This document shows, piece after piece, positions 42,626 to 61,719 of a DNA stretch of 64,000 nt. Source of the stretch: Atrina japonica (Eukaryota; Mollusca; Bivalvia; Pterioida; Pinnidae). The notes under the pieces were generated by a model. That model saw only the letters and a list, made by a program, of their open reading frames with translations, was not told where the DNA came from and ran no database searches. The translations under genes were made by a program, and so were the position numbers. The DNA lies in NCBI GenBank assembly GCA_030159075.1, contig BROG01000073.1:752001-816000 (forward strand), given 5' to 3'. Numbering within the stretch: position 1 is the first letter of the stretch; every line of letters starts with the position of its first letter.

Positions 42626-43609
42626 GTTTTCATCTATGATTACTTCCCACATACAAGTTTTATTTATCTTTTTTCCTTTATCAGGCAGTGGTTTACTTTG
42701 TCATCCGTTTTGTTTACTCCAGGAAGAAGAAGAAACTTTTAATTAGTCTTATTCAAAATAAGTTGTGTTATAAAATTAAATCAGAATAATTAACTATTTG
42801 TGGGATGTTATCAGTAATATTACAGTAGAATATATTTATATACGTAGCTTGAGAAGATAATGTTTATTGTAAAGTGCATTGCCAGTTAATGTATACTCAT
42901 TTGTACAGCTTAAATTATTATCACTTGTTGGCAATGAAGTTTAAAAAAGAAATTTCTTTGATTTACGTATTGAGTGTTCTTTTTTTTTATATATCCGAGA
43001 AATAAACTCCGTGAATAATGTGCCTGGGATTTAATTTTACCCTTGCGTCATTGATACTACATTCAATCTGTTTTGCAGTCAATTTGCTCCTCATTTTGGT
43101 CTAAATGTTTGACCAGGCTTTATGTGTCGCTCGCTGATACCACACATAGCTTAGACATTATATTTTACACTTAACACTATAAGCTACTGTGTTATAGGAA
43201 GAAGTTAGGCGAAGTTACCACACCTTTTAGAGACAAATCCAATTAAATATATTTGATATTGGGTATCAAGACTTCTTTATCCTGTCATCTGTGCATCTTT
43301 AGTTTTTCATGACTTGGTAATGATTGATTCGTATAAAAATGTACAAAAGTACTAGAGAACACACCCAGTTTTTTTATCTCCATAACATAGTCAATATGTG
43401 AGTTTAGATCTTTTACACAAATAGCTCGAGTTTTACTTGGCCACACGTTCAGCTTATGATCTTCAATCACGAGATTTTGGTACGATGCTGAAAACTAGAG
43501 ATCTTGATGTGATGTACACTAAAGGACCATTATACTTAATCTATAGTTCCACGTTCCATCACAGGCAACAACAACATTTCAGCAAATTAATCCTATAGAG
43601 AAAATTTTG

Positions 43610-46600
43610 CTGTCGTATGGAAAGGATTGAAATGAAATTAAATAAACTAGAAAGCATTGAAACAAGTACATGTATATCCAAATTAGAGAACAAAGTTGGC
43701 GTGATTGATAATGAAATGCGAAACGTAAAATCAAAGTTAGAGGTTTACAATACAAGTATTACTTTTATTTCAGACAAATCAAACGAAAACGAAATCCATT
43801 CAACTATCTGCTATTGAGGAGGTTGAGGGTGAACACTAAATAAAATATTAGTTATATGTGAAAATGAACTAAAAATAGAGAATGCCAGGGAACAGATTAA
43901 GATTGACAGAGTACATCGAACTGGTACTGGTAAATGGTTTATAGGCAGGGGTTGTCGTCAAATTTCAGGATTTCACGATTAAGGAGGAGGTGAAGTCCAA
44001 AAGTAAAATGTTTGCTCGTACACAGTGCGGTATCAGTGAGCAATTTCCTAAAGAGATATATGAGAAACGCGAAGCTTTAACACCTGTAATGAAGCGTGAT
44101 AAGGGCGCTGAGGTAAAATTAAGTAGAGACAAGTTGTACATAAACGGTCGACCATATGTACAGAGGTAGGGATGCCCAGAGACTGTTAAAGGTTATAACA
44201 GTTTTTGCATTCCAGGTTCAAAAGTTTTAATATAAAAATAAAATTGGTATAGGTATTGATTGTTTTTGAAAATAAGGCATACTAAGGTATTCAAGCGATA
44301 TGGATTAAATTTAAACCTTTTTTCACACTACAAGGGATATCCATCTGTGCATTTCATAATTTTTACCTGATAGTGCCAGTAGCTTTAAATATGATGATAA
44401 TGTTTTTGATATATTAGAATCAGATATTTTGGAAATACTGAAAAAGGTGAGGTATTTTTAAGCGGGGACTTAAACTGTAGAGTAGTCTAGATGAACGATT
44501 TCATAGCAAACGATAATATATATTATTATATTTTTGATACTGATAATGATGAAGGTGATTTCAGTAATGTTTATCCGAGATCATCATTTGATAATAAGTG
44601 TAATGCTGCTGGTCCACGTCTAATAAGTATATGTTTGAATACTGATGTAAGAATTGTAAACTGTAGAGTTGGTAAGAATAAAGGTAATTTTGCATTTTGT
44701 AAATTTTTAATTGATTATTTGCTATGCACTGAAGATAATTTTTCTATTATTTAGGACTTTGAAGTTCATGATTTTAACGAATTTTCTAAATACGCACCTG
44801 TAGAATTTCAACTTCTGTTCCATATAAATGGTAATAAATCTGATAAAACTGTAACTGTATAAAACTGATAAAATTGTGTGGGAAACGGGAAACCATGTTA
44901 AAAAGGTTTTTAAATTCATTGAATTGTTATATTGACCATTTTAATTATCTTATTGATGGGATTATTGAGCAAGATAGATACAGTGTTGAAAATGCTGTCC
45001 ATTGGATAAGTAAGGGGTTATACGATGCTGCGTCCAAGGTGTATGGTAAATCCTTTAGGGCGAATTATGTCTGGTCTACAAATAAAACAAATGAGTGGTT
45101 TGATGGGGATTGCTTAGAAAAATGTAGACATTTTTGTTACACGCAGATCCATCAGATATGAATAAAATTGATTTTATTTCAAGCAGATCATATAATAAAA
45201 CAAAGCGTCTAGCGAGGCGAAAATATATGAAAAGGTGGGGGGTTACTGATAGACATGAAATATTTAACACGAAACAATAGTAAAAATAACGCACTGAAAT
45301 TTTCAGTAGACGATTTTAAATGTCATTTTGAGAAAGTCTTGAAAGAAAACAGTAACCCTACTAATGAAATAAATGTATATAACCAACAAAATCTAAATGT
45401 TGGTGTAAATAACATTGAATTCTTAGATAAAATATGATCAGAAGATGAGGTTTATGGAGCAATTAAAAATTTGAAACGAAACAAGAGTGTTGGAATGGAT
45501 GGTATTCCTGATAAATTATTTATAGCGACGTCCTAGTACCTATATTCGGTCGCCTATTTAACACGATGTTTGAAGGGGAGATATATCCCTTATCTTGGAT
45601 GGAAGGAGTTATTTTTCCTGTTCCCAAAAGGTAAATCCCATAAAGTTTAAATAACTTTCGTGGGATAATCATAAATTTTTTCTCAATTATTTTAAATGAT
45701 AGATTAACAAAATGGGCTCAAGAAGAAGAGAAATTATGTATAAAACAGTTCGGTTTCAGATCAAATATGTCAACCGCCCATTGTGTTTTTATTTTAATTC
45801 TACAGTGTCTTCTGTTTTAAAAAGGGGTGAAAAACTTTATACAGCTTTTATAGATTATCAAAAAGCATTTGATAGAATACCTAGGAGTTAACTTTGGCTG
45901 AAGTTGTTACAATATGGGGTTTAAAAAATTGTTAAGATTGTTAAATCAATATATGAAGAAGTTAAAGCTAGAATCAGATTTGACTCACGAATAAGTGATC
46001 AAATGGTTAGACACTGGGGTTTGAAACAAGGAGAACCATTGTGACCTTTTTTTTCTATAAATGATTTATCTCAATATTTATCACTTGACGATGAAAGTGA
46101 TATTTTTTGTTCAATTGATTTACGAATGAGTAGTCTGCTATATGCGGATGATACAGTTATTTTAACTAAGTCTACTGGACCCAGTTGTTCATCTTTTGGC
46201 TAAATTTAACTAACGTTTAAATATAACACTCGGTTAAAATATGGTACCCAAGAGTTATATAATCTAGGATTAAAATCTTGATAACCGTACCAATCTTCAG
46301 CCAGTTTGAAATAATAACCCTTAATTGGTTAAAATATGTAACTGAACCTGAAAGTTTGGCTAAATTTTCCATATTTTACCAATGGTTTTACCATAGTTGA
46401 ATTTAACCAATTATTAAGAAAAACAGATTTTATTGAAAGGTTAAATTTTAATCCTTGGTTATGATATTTAACCGAGAATTAAATTTGAACCAGTAGATGA
46501 ACAGCTGGGCCCATGTGCTCTTCAAAGCTTATTGAATACATTATATTACTTTCCCCTTCACAGTGATTATATTAAATAAGTCAAAAGTGATGGTGTTAAG

Positions 46601-47670
46601 GAAGTGTCATCGGATACAGAATTTGCGTTTTACTTATGATAATATTGATTAACAGATTGATGGTGGATTTATCTATCTTGGTTTGTTAATTAATTACAAT
46701 GGTCTCTGGAAACAGACTCTGAAAGGAATTGGCGAACAAGGTTCAAAAAGTATATATACAGTACGGAAATATGGGGATTGACCACAAACCAAGATGATTT
46801 AGAGCGTATACATTAAAAAATTGTAAATATATTCTAGGCGTGCATAAACCGGCAACTAATGCTGCTGTTGTTGGGGAATTGGGTAGGGTCTACATGAAAG
46901 TCAGAGCTGCTCTAAGGGTTTTGAAATATATGCTGAAAATTATAAAAAGTAAAACAATTTATTATATAAAATCTATATGATATAAAAGTCTCAGATACCA
47001 AGGTATAAATCATAAGGATGTCCAGGATTTAGGTACAAATCGGGTAAAAAATGGACAAACACGGATCTGTTGAAATCAATAGGTGGGATCAGGTGTCATG
47101 GAGGAGTAAGCATCACCTGTCGACCGGTCACACCCGCCGTGAGTCCATAGTCAAATTAAAATGAAATACGTGAGGATTGAATCCTCGTCATAATTGGTAC
47201 AGACGTCTCAACAACCGTCATCGAATAGGTAACTCAACATTACCAATGTGACTAGTAGAAATAATCAGGAATTGGGCTACTGATGTAAAAATATATCTAT
47301 TCAATTTAGGGCTTGGTGATTTATGGATTATGCAGGACTATATGGATATATAAATTATGAAGTTATAAAACGTCGTGTTCTAGTTAATTCTATACAAAAA
47401 TGGAGGGCAGAATTAACTTCATCTACGATATTACAAATTTATTCTAAAACTAAAGATGAAATGATTATCGAGTCAAATCTGAGTAATATTAATTCCAAAT
47501 CTCTCCGATCAGCTTTGACAAGATTACGTTTTAGTGCACATGATCTAATTATAGAAAGAATCAGATATGTGTGTGTGGATAGACAGGATAGGTTATGTAA
47601 TTGCTGTAATATGGGTGTTATTGAAGATGAATATCATTTTTTGTGTCAAATCAAATTATGGTTTTGAACC
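43610..47670 (+). mobile_element. Decayed LINE retrotransposon 1
   Basis: ORF1-like part 43617-44170: coiled-coil MERIEMKLNKLESIE, then RNA-binding-type end FPKEIYEKREALTPVMK and DKLYINGRPYVQR. Endonuclease 44470-44830: GDLNCRV, IDYLL and DFEVHDFNEFSKYAPVEF. RT about 45430-46600: LKRNKSVGMDGIPDK, FGFRSNMSTAH and YADDT at 46138-46155. C-terminal piece 47323-47667 with cysteine motif CNCCNMGVIEDEYHFLC. Many stops and frameshifts. A MITE sits at 46177-46513. Confidence 0.85.
46177..46513. mobile_element. ~0.34-kb MITE inserted in LINE 1
   Basis: The left end CCAGTTGTTCATCTTTTGGC and the reversed right end CCAGCTGTTCATCTACTGGT match, and TGGACCC / TGGGCCC next to the ends may be the target duplication. 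It interrupts the RT directly after the YADDT box. Confidence 0.8.
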
Positions 47671-47689
47671 AAGATAATAATCTGTTACA

Positions 47690-49690
47690 CAAAGGGAAGG
47701 GATAATTGTATGTATTCCAAAAGATAATATACAAAAGACATTTAAAAAAAAAAAATGGCGACCAATAACATTACTAAATACAGGGTATAAGTTAGGATCA
47801 GGGACTATAGTAAATAGAATCAGAACAGTTTTAGATAAATTAATAAGTAAAGATCAGACAGGTTTTATTACAGGGAGATATATAGGTGAGAATACTCGTT
47901 TGATATATGATTTTATGCAATACACAGAGGAGAATGATTGACGGAAACGATCGTCTTGAGCATTATAACTTTGGCATTATGTTTATAATATTTATAACCA
48001 CTAGGTCGTTGCCACTGCTGGTGGACCGTTTGAGTCTCCGAGGGTATACATAAACCTAGTATTTCGATACCATCTGATAATCTTATACTAAAGTAATATT
48101 TGGCACTGATAACGCCATTTAAAACTAAATTCTTCAAAAGTTAAGATAGTCATCTTTTTACAGTGGTTACTCTTAGACGGATTTGGCTATGCATTTAGAT
48201 TTACTATTTGGCCTTGTGTTATACCATTTTCCCTTTAGAAAATCTATGTAAAATTGGGGCTGAATTGATGAAGTCTAACTGACAGAAACGATCGTCTTTA
48301 GCATTATAACTTTGGTATTATGTTTATAATATGTATATGCCAGGCTTACTTTATTGTTTATAGATTTTTCGAAAAAGCGTTTGATTCTGTTTCTTGGAAA
48401 TTTCTTGATTTTTTTTTAGATTTGGAGAATCAATTAAAAGGTGGATTAAAAATTTTTTTTATAGTAATATCTTGTCTAGAATAAACCAGGGGAGCAATTT
48501 ATCAGACGAATTTTTTCCTGGTAGAGGCTGTATGCAAGGGAACCCCATTTCACCTTATTAATTTATTATTTGTGCAGAAATTCTAGCTATTAAAACAAGA
48601 AATAATAAAAAGATAAAAGGAATAACAATAAATACACAAGAAAATAAATTATCACAATATGCTGATGATACATCACTTATCCTAAATGGCAGTGAAGAAT
48701 CTTTAAATGAATCCGTTATTTTTTTAATGGTTTGAAAATATTTCTGGACTAAAAGTTAATTTTCGGAAAAGACCCTTAGTATGGATAGGCAACAAAAATA
48801 CTGTTCAGCGTAACTGTGATAAATGGAAATTACAGTGTGGTAAAACTAGGTTTACTTTTTTAGGCATAGAATTTGATATTTTGTTAAACTATATTTGTGA
48901 ATTAAACTACAAGAAAAATTAGTAAAGATTGAATCATTACCAAAAGTTTGGAATAAAAGGAACCTTACACCTATTGGTCGATTTACAGTAGTAAAAACTT
49001 TACTTATTTCACAGTTAAATCATCTATTCGTATCCTTGCCTAATCCTCCAACATATTATCTTAATTTATTAAATAATTCGATTTATAAATTTGTGTGGCA
49101 AAATGAATGTGACAAAATAAGTAGAGGTATTCTATGTAAAAATAAATGGGAAGCGGTTAAAAATGATTGACCTCGATTCATATATGAAAGCTCTTAAAAT
49201 ACCATGGATTCCACAACTACTAAATACAGAAGGCAAAATTTAATATTGCACTCTTTAGATTTGAAATCTCTTTTGCATTTTGGTACTGAATAAATAGGTG
49301 CACTGATGAAGTTAAGAATCAATTTTGGAAAGAATTTCCTCAAACTTGGAAACACTACTGAACAGTGTAAACAATATAAAAAGGATAGGAAATTAAAAAA
49401 AATGAACTATGGTTTAAAGATAAAATTAAGATAGGCGACAAAAGTGTTTCTATAAAAAATGATACGAAAAAATATATAATTTTCATAAATGACTTTTTAA
49501 AAGATAATGGTCCTTTTATAAAAATAATGAATATAAGGATAAATTTAACACTGAAATTAATTTAATAAAAAGGCAGGACCAGAGTTCATGGTGAAAAAAA
49601 ATCTAGGATTAGCAATTGGTAAAAATAAAAAGGCAGGACCAGTTCCAGTAATTGCTTTAAAACTGAATAAATTAAATGAACTGTTATATT
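47690..49690 (+). mobile_element. Decayed LINE retrotransposon 2, of a different (L1/Tx1-like) lineage
   Basis: RT motifs: WRPITLLNTGYKLGSGTIVN, DQTGFITGRYIGENTRLIYD, FFPGRGCMQGNPISPY and QYADDTSLILNG (48655 on). A downstream part has LPKVWNKRNLTPIGRFTVVK and FVWQNE. The first and second RT parts are separated by repeat family A (47943-48336), and there are further shifts. The 3' end runs into a (TAA)n tract. Confidence 0.85.
47943..48336 (-). repeat. Dispersed repeat family A, copy 3, inserted in LINE 2
   Basis: Reverse orientation. The ~50-bp segment GAAACGATCGTCTT...TTATGTTTATAAT is present at both ends in the same direction, so the copy is one full unit plus the start of a second. Confidence 0.8.
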
Positions 49691-49705
49691 CAACAAAGAT
49701 ACGAA

Positions 49706-49706
<1 letters not shown>

Positions 49707-49763
<57 letters not shown>
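49707..49763 (+). repeat. (TAA)n microsatellite at LINE 2 end
   Basis: About 18 TAA units directly after the last recognisable LINE 2 codons, as a LINE 3' end repeat would be. Confidence 0.9.
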
Positions 49764-49767
<4 letters not shown>

Positions 49768-52700
49768 CAAAATAAAATCTAAAAATTTCGACACAACCAA
49801 TATGAAACGAGATTGGTTATTCATGACCTTCCCTACATAATGAATAAGAAAAATAGATAAAAAGCCAAAAATTCAAAATTCAAAACCACAGTTCAAATGG
49901 TAGAAAAAAATCACAAATTAAATCATTGGAAGTTCAAATTCATTATTACTTCTGTATCTTAATTGTTTATCGCATCACTGCACTCTCTCTAACATTCATT
50001 AACTAAAATAAGATTTCAAATTAGAAACTGTAGGGTCTATACTCACAAGAATTCCATATTCTGGAAATGGTTTGCTAAATATCTATTTTTATTGTAAAGT
50101 ATAATCTGACACGAAATTATTTTGTGCTATAAAATTATGTTCATTCTTAAATATTATATTTGGTGAAACAGCAATTTCATGTTCAAATGAGGCTGCTCTG
50201 ATTGCATTTTATAGCAGAAGCATCTTATGGAAGAGGGTTTTGATATCTAAAGATTGGTTTGGTAATTTTGTTATTATGTTTCATGATGTCAAAATTTTTG
50301 TTCCATTCCACTGCCAAATGATATGAGTCTTAAAGGGTACTTAACTATTCATACGCAATATCATTATGCATTACATTGGTGGATCTGGAGGAGGTATGTT
50401 GTTTACCACCAGTGCCCCTAAATAGAAATAAAGATGAAACACTGTTGAAATTCTTTTAAGATGGAATGAATTCGAAATCAGCCATGTGCTCTGTTAGGGA
50501 GGATGGGCTATACAAGTTATTTACAAGTTTTAGTGTGTGAAAGCCCCAAAAATTTAAATTCAAAATTTGTTGACCCCTGTACATGTACATTGCTCTTTCA
50601 AATTATGTTGACTAAAACTCAATTCACTGTGGGAACATAATCAGTCTGTCAGTTTAGTACATTTCAGATATAAAATGGTTCCAAATTAATGTCTAGAACC
50701 TAAATAGTTTCTGGGTTTGTGAAACTGAACATTTTGTGGGTAACATACCCTGGACCATGGGAAACCATCAAGCTTCCCAATTAAATAATTTCAAAATGTA
50801 TCCAAGTAGTCATGTAAGATACTTCCAACCCACCCACCCCTTTCTACAAAATCTCATTTCTTTTTGGAGGTTTAATCAATGTATACATGTATATCAATGG
50901 ACCCCTTGGAAAGCTATGAAAAAGGCTTCTTTTGACTTGTAGAATTATTCAATTAAAAAAATTCTGGAGCAGCATACCCAATAGTACCCCATACCAAGTG
51001 TCATATCGCTTATGTTTGATTTTTTTTTTCGTTTTTAGAGTTAATCTGTCTATCAATGGAAATTTCTTTTTAAGGACAAAAAGATAATAATATAGTGTCT
51101 TGAAGCTACAAAATAGCCCGTCACTTGTAAAGTTAAAAAAGAATTCCAGGGGAGCATACTCCTGACCTTCTAGCATTTAGCTCTCATCTTGATTATGTTT
51201 GCTTATACAACTTCTTTTGATTGATTATTAATGTGATATATAATTTCAATTGAATTCATCCCTGGGCTCACGATAGGTCATACCAGTCAACAGGGGTACT
51301 TACGTCTCCGTGACACCTGATCCACTGTCTGTATTTTCAGAAGTTTGTGTGAGTCTAATTTTCACGTGATTTGTTTATTGTCCCCTGAACCTTCTTATGA
51401 TTATTATTTCGGTATCTGTGAATTTCTTATTGGTAATCAGGTGAAGTTTCATTTTAGATCTATATAGGAATATGTGCAGTGAGTTATACATTTCGTAACA
51501 GTTTAAAATATACATTTGCATTTGTAATGTCATTTTATGTTACCAGCCTCAATCCCACCCCACCCCTTTCTGAAAAAAATTCTATATCCGCCACTTCTTT
51601 AGAAAGAATATATATAAAATAGTTGTACTTAAAAACTCCTAATTAGGCTATGTACATTGTTCAAAGCAGTTTTATACAGTCATAAGTAACTCATAGTTTG
51701 TAAAAGAAATCCAGGACAGGATAGAATAAAAAATAAAAAGTTAGGACTGAAATTAGAAAAAAAATTCTAGGATAAAAAATTTGATCTCAGCCCCCACCCC
51801 CAAAGAAATCAAATGGTTGCTAAACTAAGTTGTATAAGTTACTTAATATTTCAAGGAACGCCAGGCAACTAAAATTGGCATTATATGTTAACTGTATCCA
51901 TTTCTATATATCAGTTCCAACTTATACTATTAAGTCTCTGGGAAATCAAATCAAATTAAATAAAATCCCCAAAACTGATTTAGATATTGGTAATAATAAT
52001 TAGGATAATTATATGTGCATGTACATAATTATACATGTATATGTGTATGTGATTACTGGTGTTATTGTTGTTATTTGTATTATTACTATGAAGTTAAATA
52101 TTGATACTATTGTTGTTTGTGTGCTAAATTATTTATGGATGTAAACTATTATGATTTTGTACATATGTCTGTGTAGAAATGTGTAATTTTCTTAAATCAT
52201 CTTGTATATTGTCGATATGTAAAACCAGGACTATAAACATGTGTATTTGTTTGAAGCTGAATAAAGACTTACAGGTAAGTATACAAGAATCGTGGACACA
52301 AAATAAGCCTACATATAAGTCAGCCTTCCAATCTCCAATCAAATGCTAAACTATATTTTATTGTAAGAATCGATTTCAAAGAAAACATGGAAAATATCTA
52401 GTCGTGGCGTAATCGACACCCAGAAAATATTCACATGGGGTTCAAATTGTCTCCCAACTCTGTACCTTTACTGAACCTGGTGTCTTGTAGTTTATAAAAG
52501 AAAATCTAGCTAATAAACTGACACAGCGAAACAAATAGCACAGAACAAATTGATTTTTAATATAAATTTTATTTATATATGTATGATGACACGGTCGTAG
52601 TGGAATACTATGGAAAATTTCAATGTAGGATTACTGTCTCTTAACAGTCTAAATGTTGCACAATGGATACAGATAAATTTGCAATTCAACTATGACATAA

Positions 52701-53237
52701 CATTTTCATATCGAATACATATATATAAGACAGTCAGACCGATGCAAAGACAACTTTTTGATAGTCGACCAATACCTTTTTAAAAATTGTGATAGTTGTT
52801 TGGGTCATTTGTATTGGTGAAGTTCACGTTTTGACCGAAAAAAAAGTAATAGGCTATTCGTATCATCATGTTATTATTGTACACGGCTATAAGAGATCTG
52901 AGTTGCACTTAAGTTATCTGTTGAAAGATAATTTCCGTTAATTCCAAAATTATCAATATGATATTTGATTTATCTGATAACTGAAACTAATTAAGTTCAG
53001 CTTAATACATCAATATTTCGTTTAGCCTGGTAACATGTGCATTATAAAGTGGTATTGTACAATGTCATATACACAACATGTACTGTTAAGGGCGTCTAAA
53101 GGCGCTTACATTGGTCAAAGCATTAATTAGGAGTAAAGTCATTTAAATGAAGTACATTCTTCTGTAACAATATTTACGTCAGTATATTTCGATTTCTGTT
53201 GATTTAAAATACCTTAATTCTACTCTTGTTATTAATG
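49764..53237. other. AT-rich stretch without recognisable genes or elements
   Basis: Only short open frames without family motifs. No arrays, no inverted ends. Probably intergenic DNA downstream of the P450. Confidence 0.4.
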
Positions 53238-53243
53238 TTTATT
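53238..53243 (-). terminator. Candidate polyadenylation signal of the P450 gene
   Basis: AATAAA on the minus strand, about 355 nt beyond the P450 stop codon. The region is AT-rich, so chance occurrence is quite possible. Confidence 0.3.
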
Positions 53244-53598
53244 AATTTTTTTTAGAATTGATTATTAAACAGTTTCATCACATAAGTAACAATTGCGGTT
53301 TTTATATAATGACGCTACCCACTGAGCAATAGGTAACATTTTCAAAAGCAGGTAACTCAACAAAATGCATTGCAGCTAATACATCTCTAGGTTGCTACGG
53401 TGAATCTCCTGTGATCTATGTCATCAGGTATTATTTACGTTAGATATGATTTCGCTAAATATTGAAGAAATGTTCAATTCTGCTGACGTTCATATTCTGT
53501 TTAAGATATCGATAGTGGGATATGAGAAACTGTTCCTTTTTCATTTCCGTCCATCTTGGACATATCACAGACTATATTTTAGGTTTGATGTTAATGTT

Positions 53599-59579
<5,981 letters not shown>

Positions 59580-59591
59580 TTTTAGATCTGA
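59580..59591 (-). other. Probable splice acceptor and 5' UTR just before the P450 start codon
   Basis: On the minus strand a pyrimidine-containing tract ends in TTACTTTCAG (AG at 59589-59588), followed by ATCTAAAA and the ATG at 59579. This suggests a separate 5' untranslated exon upstream. It also argues against the in-frame ATG at 59609, which would lie inside that intron. The upstream exon is not identified. Confidence 0.55.
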
Positions 59592-60842
59592 AAGTAATAA
59601 GATTTTCAAAACTTATTTTGGTGAGAAAGCGAGATACTTGACGAATATCATAGAGATAGATATATTGGTAGCTAGAGAAAAACTATATTTAGTTTTTAAA
59701 TTCAGGATACAGGATTTGGTTCATCATTTCGTAGTCAGTATTATAAAAATGAAAATAAGATAAAAAGTCCAGAATTTGAGTCCGTATAACAGTGATAGCA
59801 TTTGTAGTCATTCGAATGGTCACTGACTGGTCATTGATAATATCATATACATGGTCTTTATCTGACTTTATGTTATGTATTGTGTCTTTTCAAATATAAT
59901 TGTTTACACCTCCAAGTCAAAAGGTTGGGTGTATATATTTGAAATACGTATGGTTCATTATATTTAAAAGTTTATCATAGAGATATTTACCTAAATATTA
60001 CCAATCCATATATTCATTAGTTTCAACTGTTTTGAGGTTTTAATGGTAGTACTTGTATATAATAAATATCAAAATGAAGGAAAGATGATCTTATCAGTAG
60101 ACTAATTTCAGTTTGATAATTCCTTGGAAAGAATTCATTAGCAAACAAAAAAAACCAACAAAAAAACCAACGAAACAAAGAAAAAAAAAATAAAAAAAAC
60201 AAATAAAAAAAAACAAACATGTGTGTGTATAGTATACAAATATATTTTACATCTACTAAGTATGTATCAGATATATAATGATATCGAAATGTAGAAAGTG
60301 AAATAAAACTTAAATGAAAAACAATGTAACAAAATCGATGAATTTCCAAAAATGAAAACTACATATTACTTACAAGAATTATGCAGGTAAATAACAAACG
60401 TCTGTAGAATTTCCAAATAATTAAGTCGACAACACAATCATCACTTGCGAAAATTTGGATTAACTTTCAGGAGATCTAGATATGTATTATATCTTTCAGT
60501 CGCCGTGAACTGCATGAACCTTGAAATTCTTTTTATGCGCTGTCGTAATTAACAAAGTGTATAATTTATTTCTTACGTCCCATTAACAAGGAAGTGAAAC
60601 ATGAAATTGTAAATAGCACCGCCTTCCTTAAGTAACGTAACCTAACCGCATGAGTGCGATTGCATGAACAGTAGCTAAAACAGAATATCATCCACAAAAT
60701 TTACAAATAAAGTTTGGTCAATTTTTTTTCATTTGCTCTTTAATTGGTCGCAACATGTACGGTGACGTGAAGGTTGACAAAGCTCATTCATTTTGTAGAA
60801 GATATCTCACAAACCCACACTTGCACATTTTACATACATGTT

Positions 60843-60848
<6 letters not shown>

Positions 60849-60898
<50 letters not shown>
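60849..60898. repeat. (TA)n microsatellite next to a palindrome
   Basis: About 25 TA units, 13 bp before a perfect palindrome. Confidence 0.95.
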
Positions 60899-60901
<3 letters not shown>

Positions 60902-60911
60902 TATACGATAT

Positions 60912-61017
60912 AAATACAGAATGCCACACCACAAAACAGTTTTAAGTTTTATTAACTTACATTGCAATGTAAGTTAATAAAACTTAAAACTGTTTTGTGG
61001 TGTGGCATTCTGTATTT
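60912..61017. repeat. Perfect loopless palindrome, 53-bp arms
   Basis: The sequence is its own reverse complement about the centre between 60964 and 60965 (ACTTACATTGCAATGTAAGT). I found no mismatch over 106 bp. Confidence 0.97.
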
Positions 61018-61435
61018 TTATATTTAATTTCTTTACGTTTGGACTTTCAATAACTTGACATGGACACGTGAGGAAATAGACGTCTTATATTCGTGTCACC
61101 ATACTTTAGTACAGTTTAATCCAATACACTGCTGTACGTCATGTACAAGTAATTCTTTGGTCAAGAGCTGTATTCCATATTTAGAAATAATTAAAACATT
61201 AAGAAAAAAGTATCAAACGAATTGTCACTTATAAGAATAAAACACCGAGATAAAAATTGTTATTTTGAAAGTGTAATAATAAACAGCTGGCATCACACTT
61301 AACTTTCGCAATCTACCCCCTCTACAGTGGGCTGTCTTTATAGGTAATAGAATATGGGTACTTGTTCATCACTACTTCCACAAAGATGTTATTCCTTTTG
61401 TTTAATGGCGTTATGTCATTCGTAAAGCTCATTCT

Positions 61436-61518
61436 TGGGGGCATCCGTGGCCCAGTGGCTTGAACATCGCGCTTTGAATCATGAGGCCTCAAGCTCAGGT
61501 TCGAGCCCGCTGAAACCT
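61436..61518 (+). repeat. tRNA-like SINE head
   Basis: CGTGGCCCAGTGGCTTGAAC contains an A-box match (TGGCCCAGTGG) and AGGTTCGAGCCC a B box, 40-50 bp apart as in a tRNA. Folding is imperfect and no matching SINE body or A tail follows. Confidence 0.55.
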
Positions 61519-61719
61519 AAGGTAATTTATCGGATTACTTGTGAAATATAAACTCCATATGCGGGTGATTGTGGGATATTACTACTTAAATATGGAAAAT
61601 TTACGATGGGAAAGCCGAAATCGTCGCGTTTGTCGTTGTTAATTTCCTGCTTGTGTCTACAATAAGTAAAATGTCCAAGTATGAAGCGTGTGTGCTTGAT
61701 TCTGTTGTATCTTTAACTC

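Noticed and set aside
59580..59609. Earlier in-frame ATG for the P450 at 59609
   Set aside because: A good splice acceptor (TTACTTTCAG) lies between it and the ATG at 59579, which also starts a convincing mitochondrial presequence.
61436..61518. Functional tRNA gene
   Set aside because: A and B boxes are present but the acceptor stem does not pair well, so a SINE head or pseudogene is more likely.
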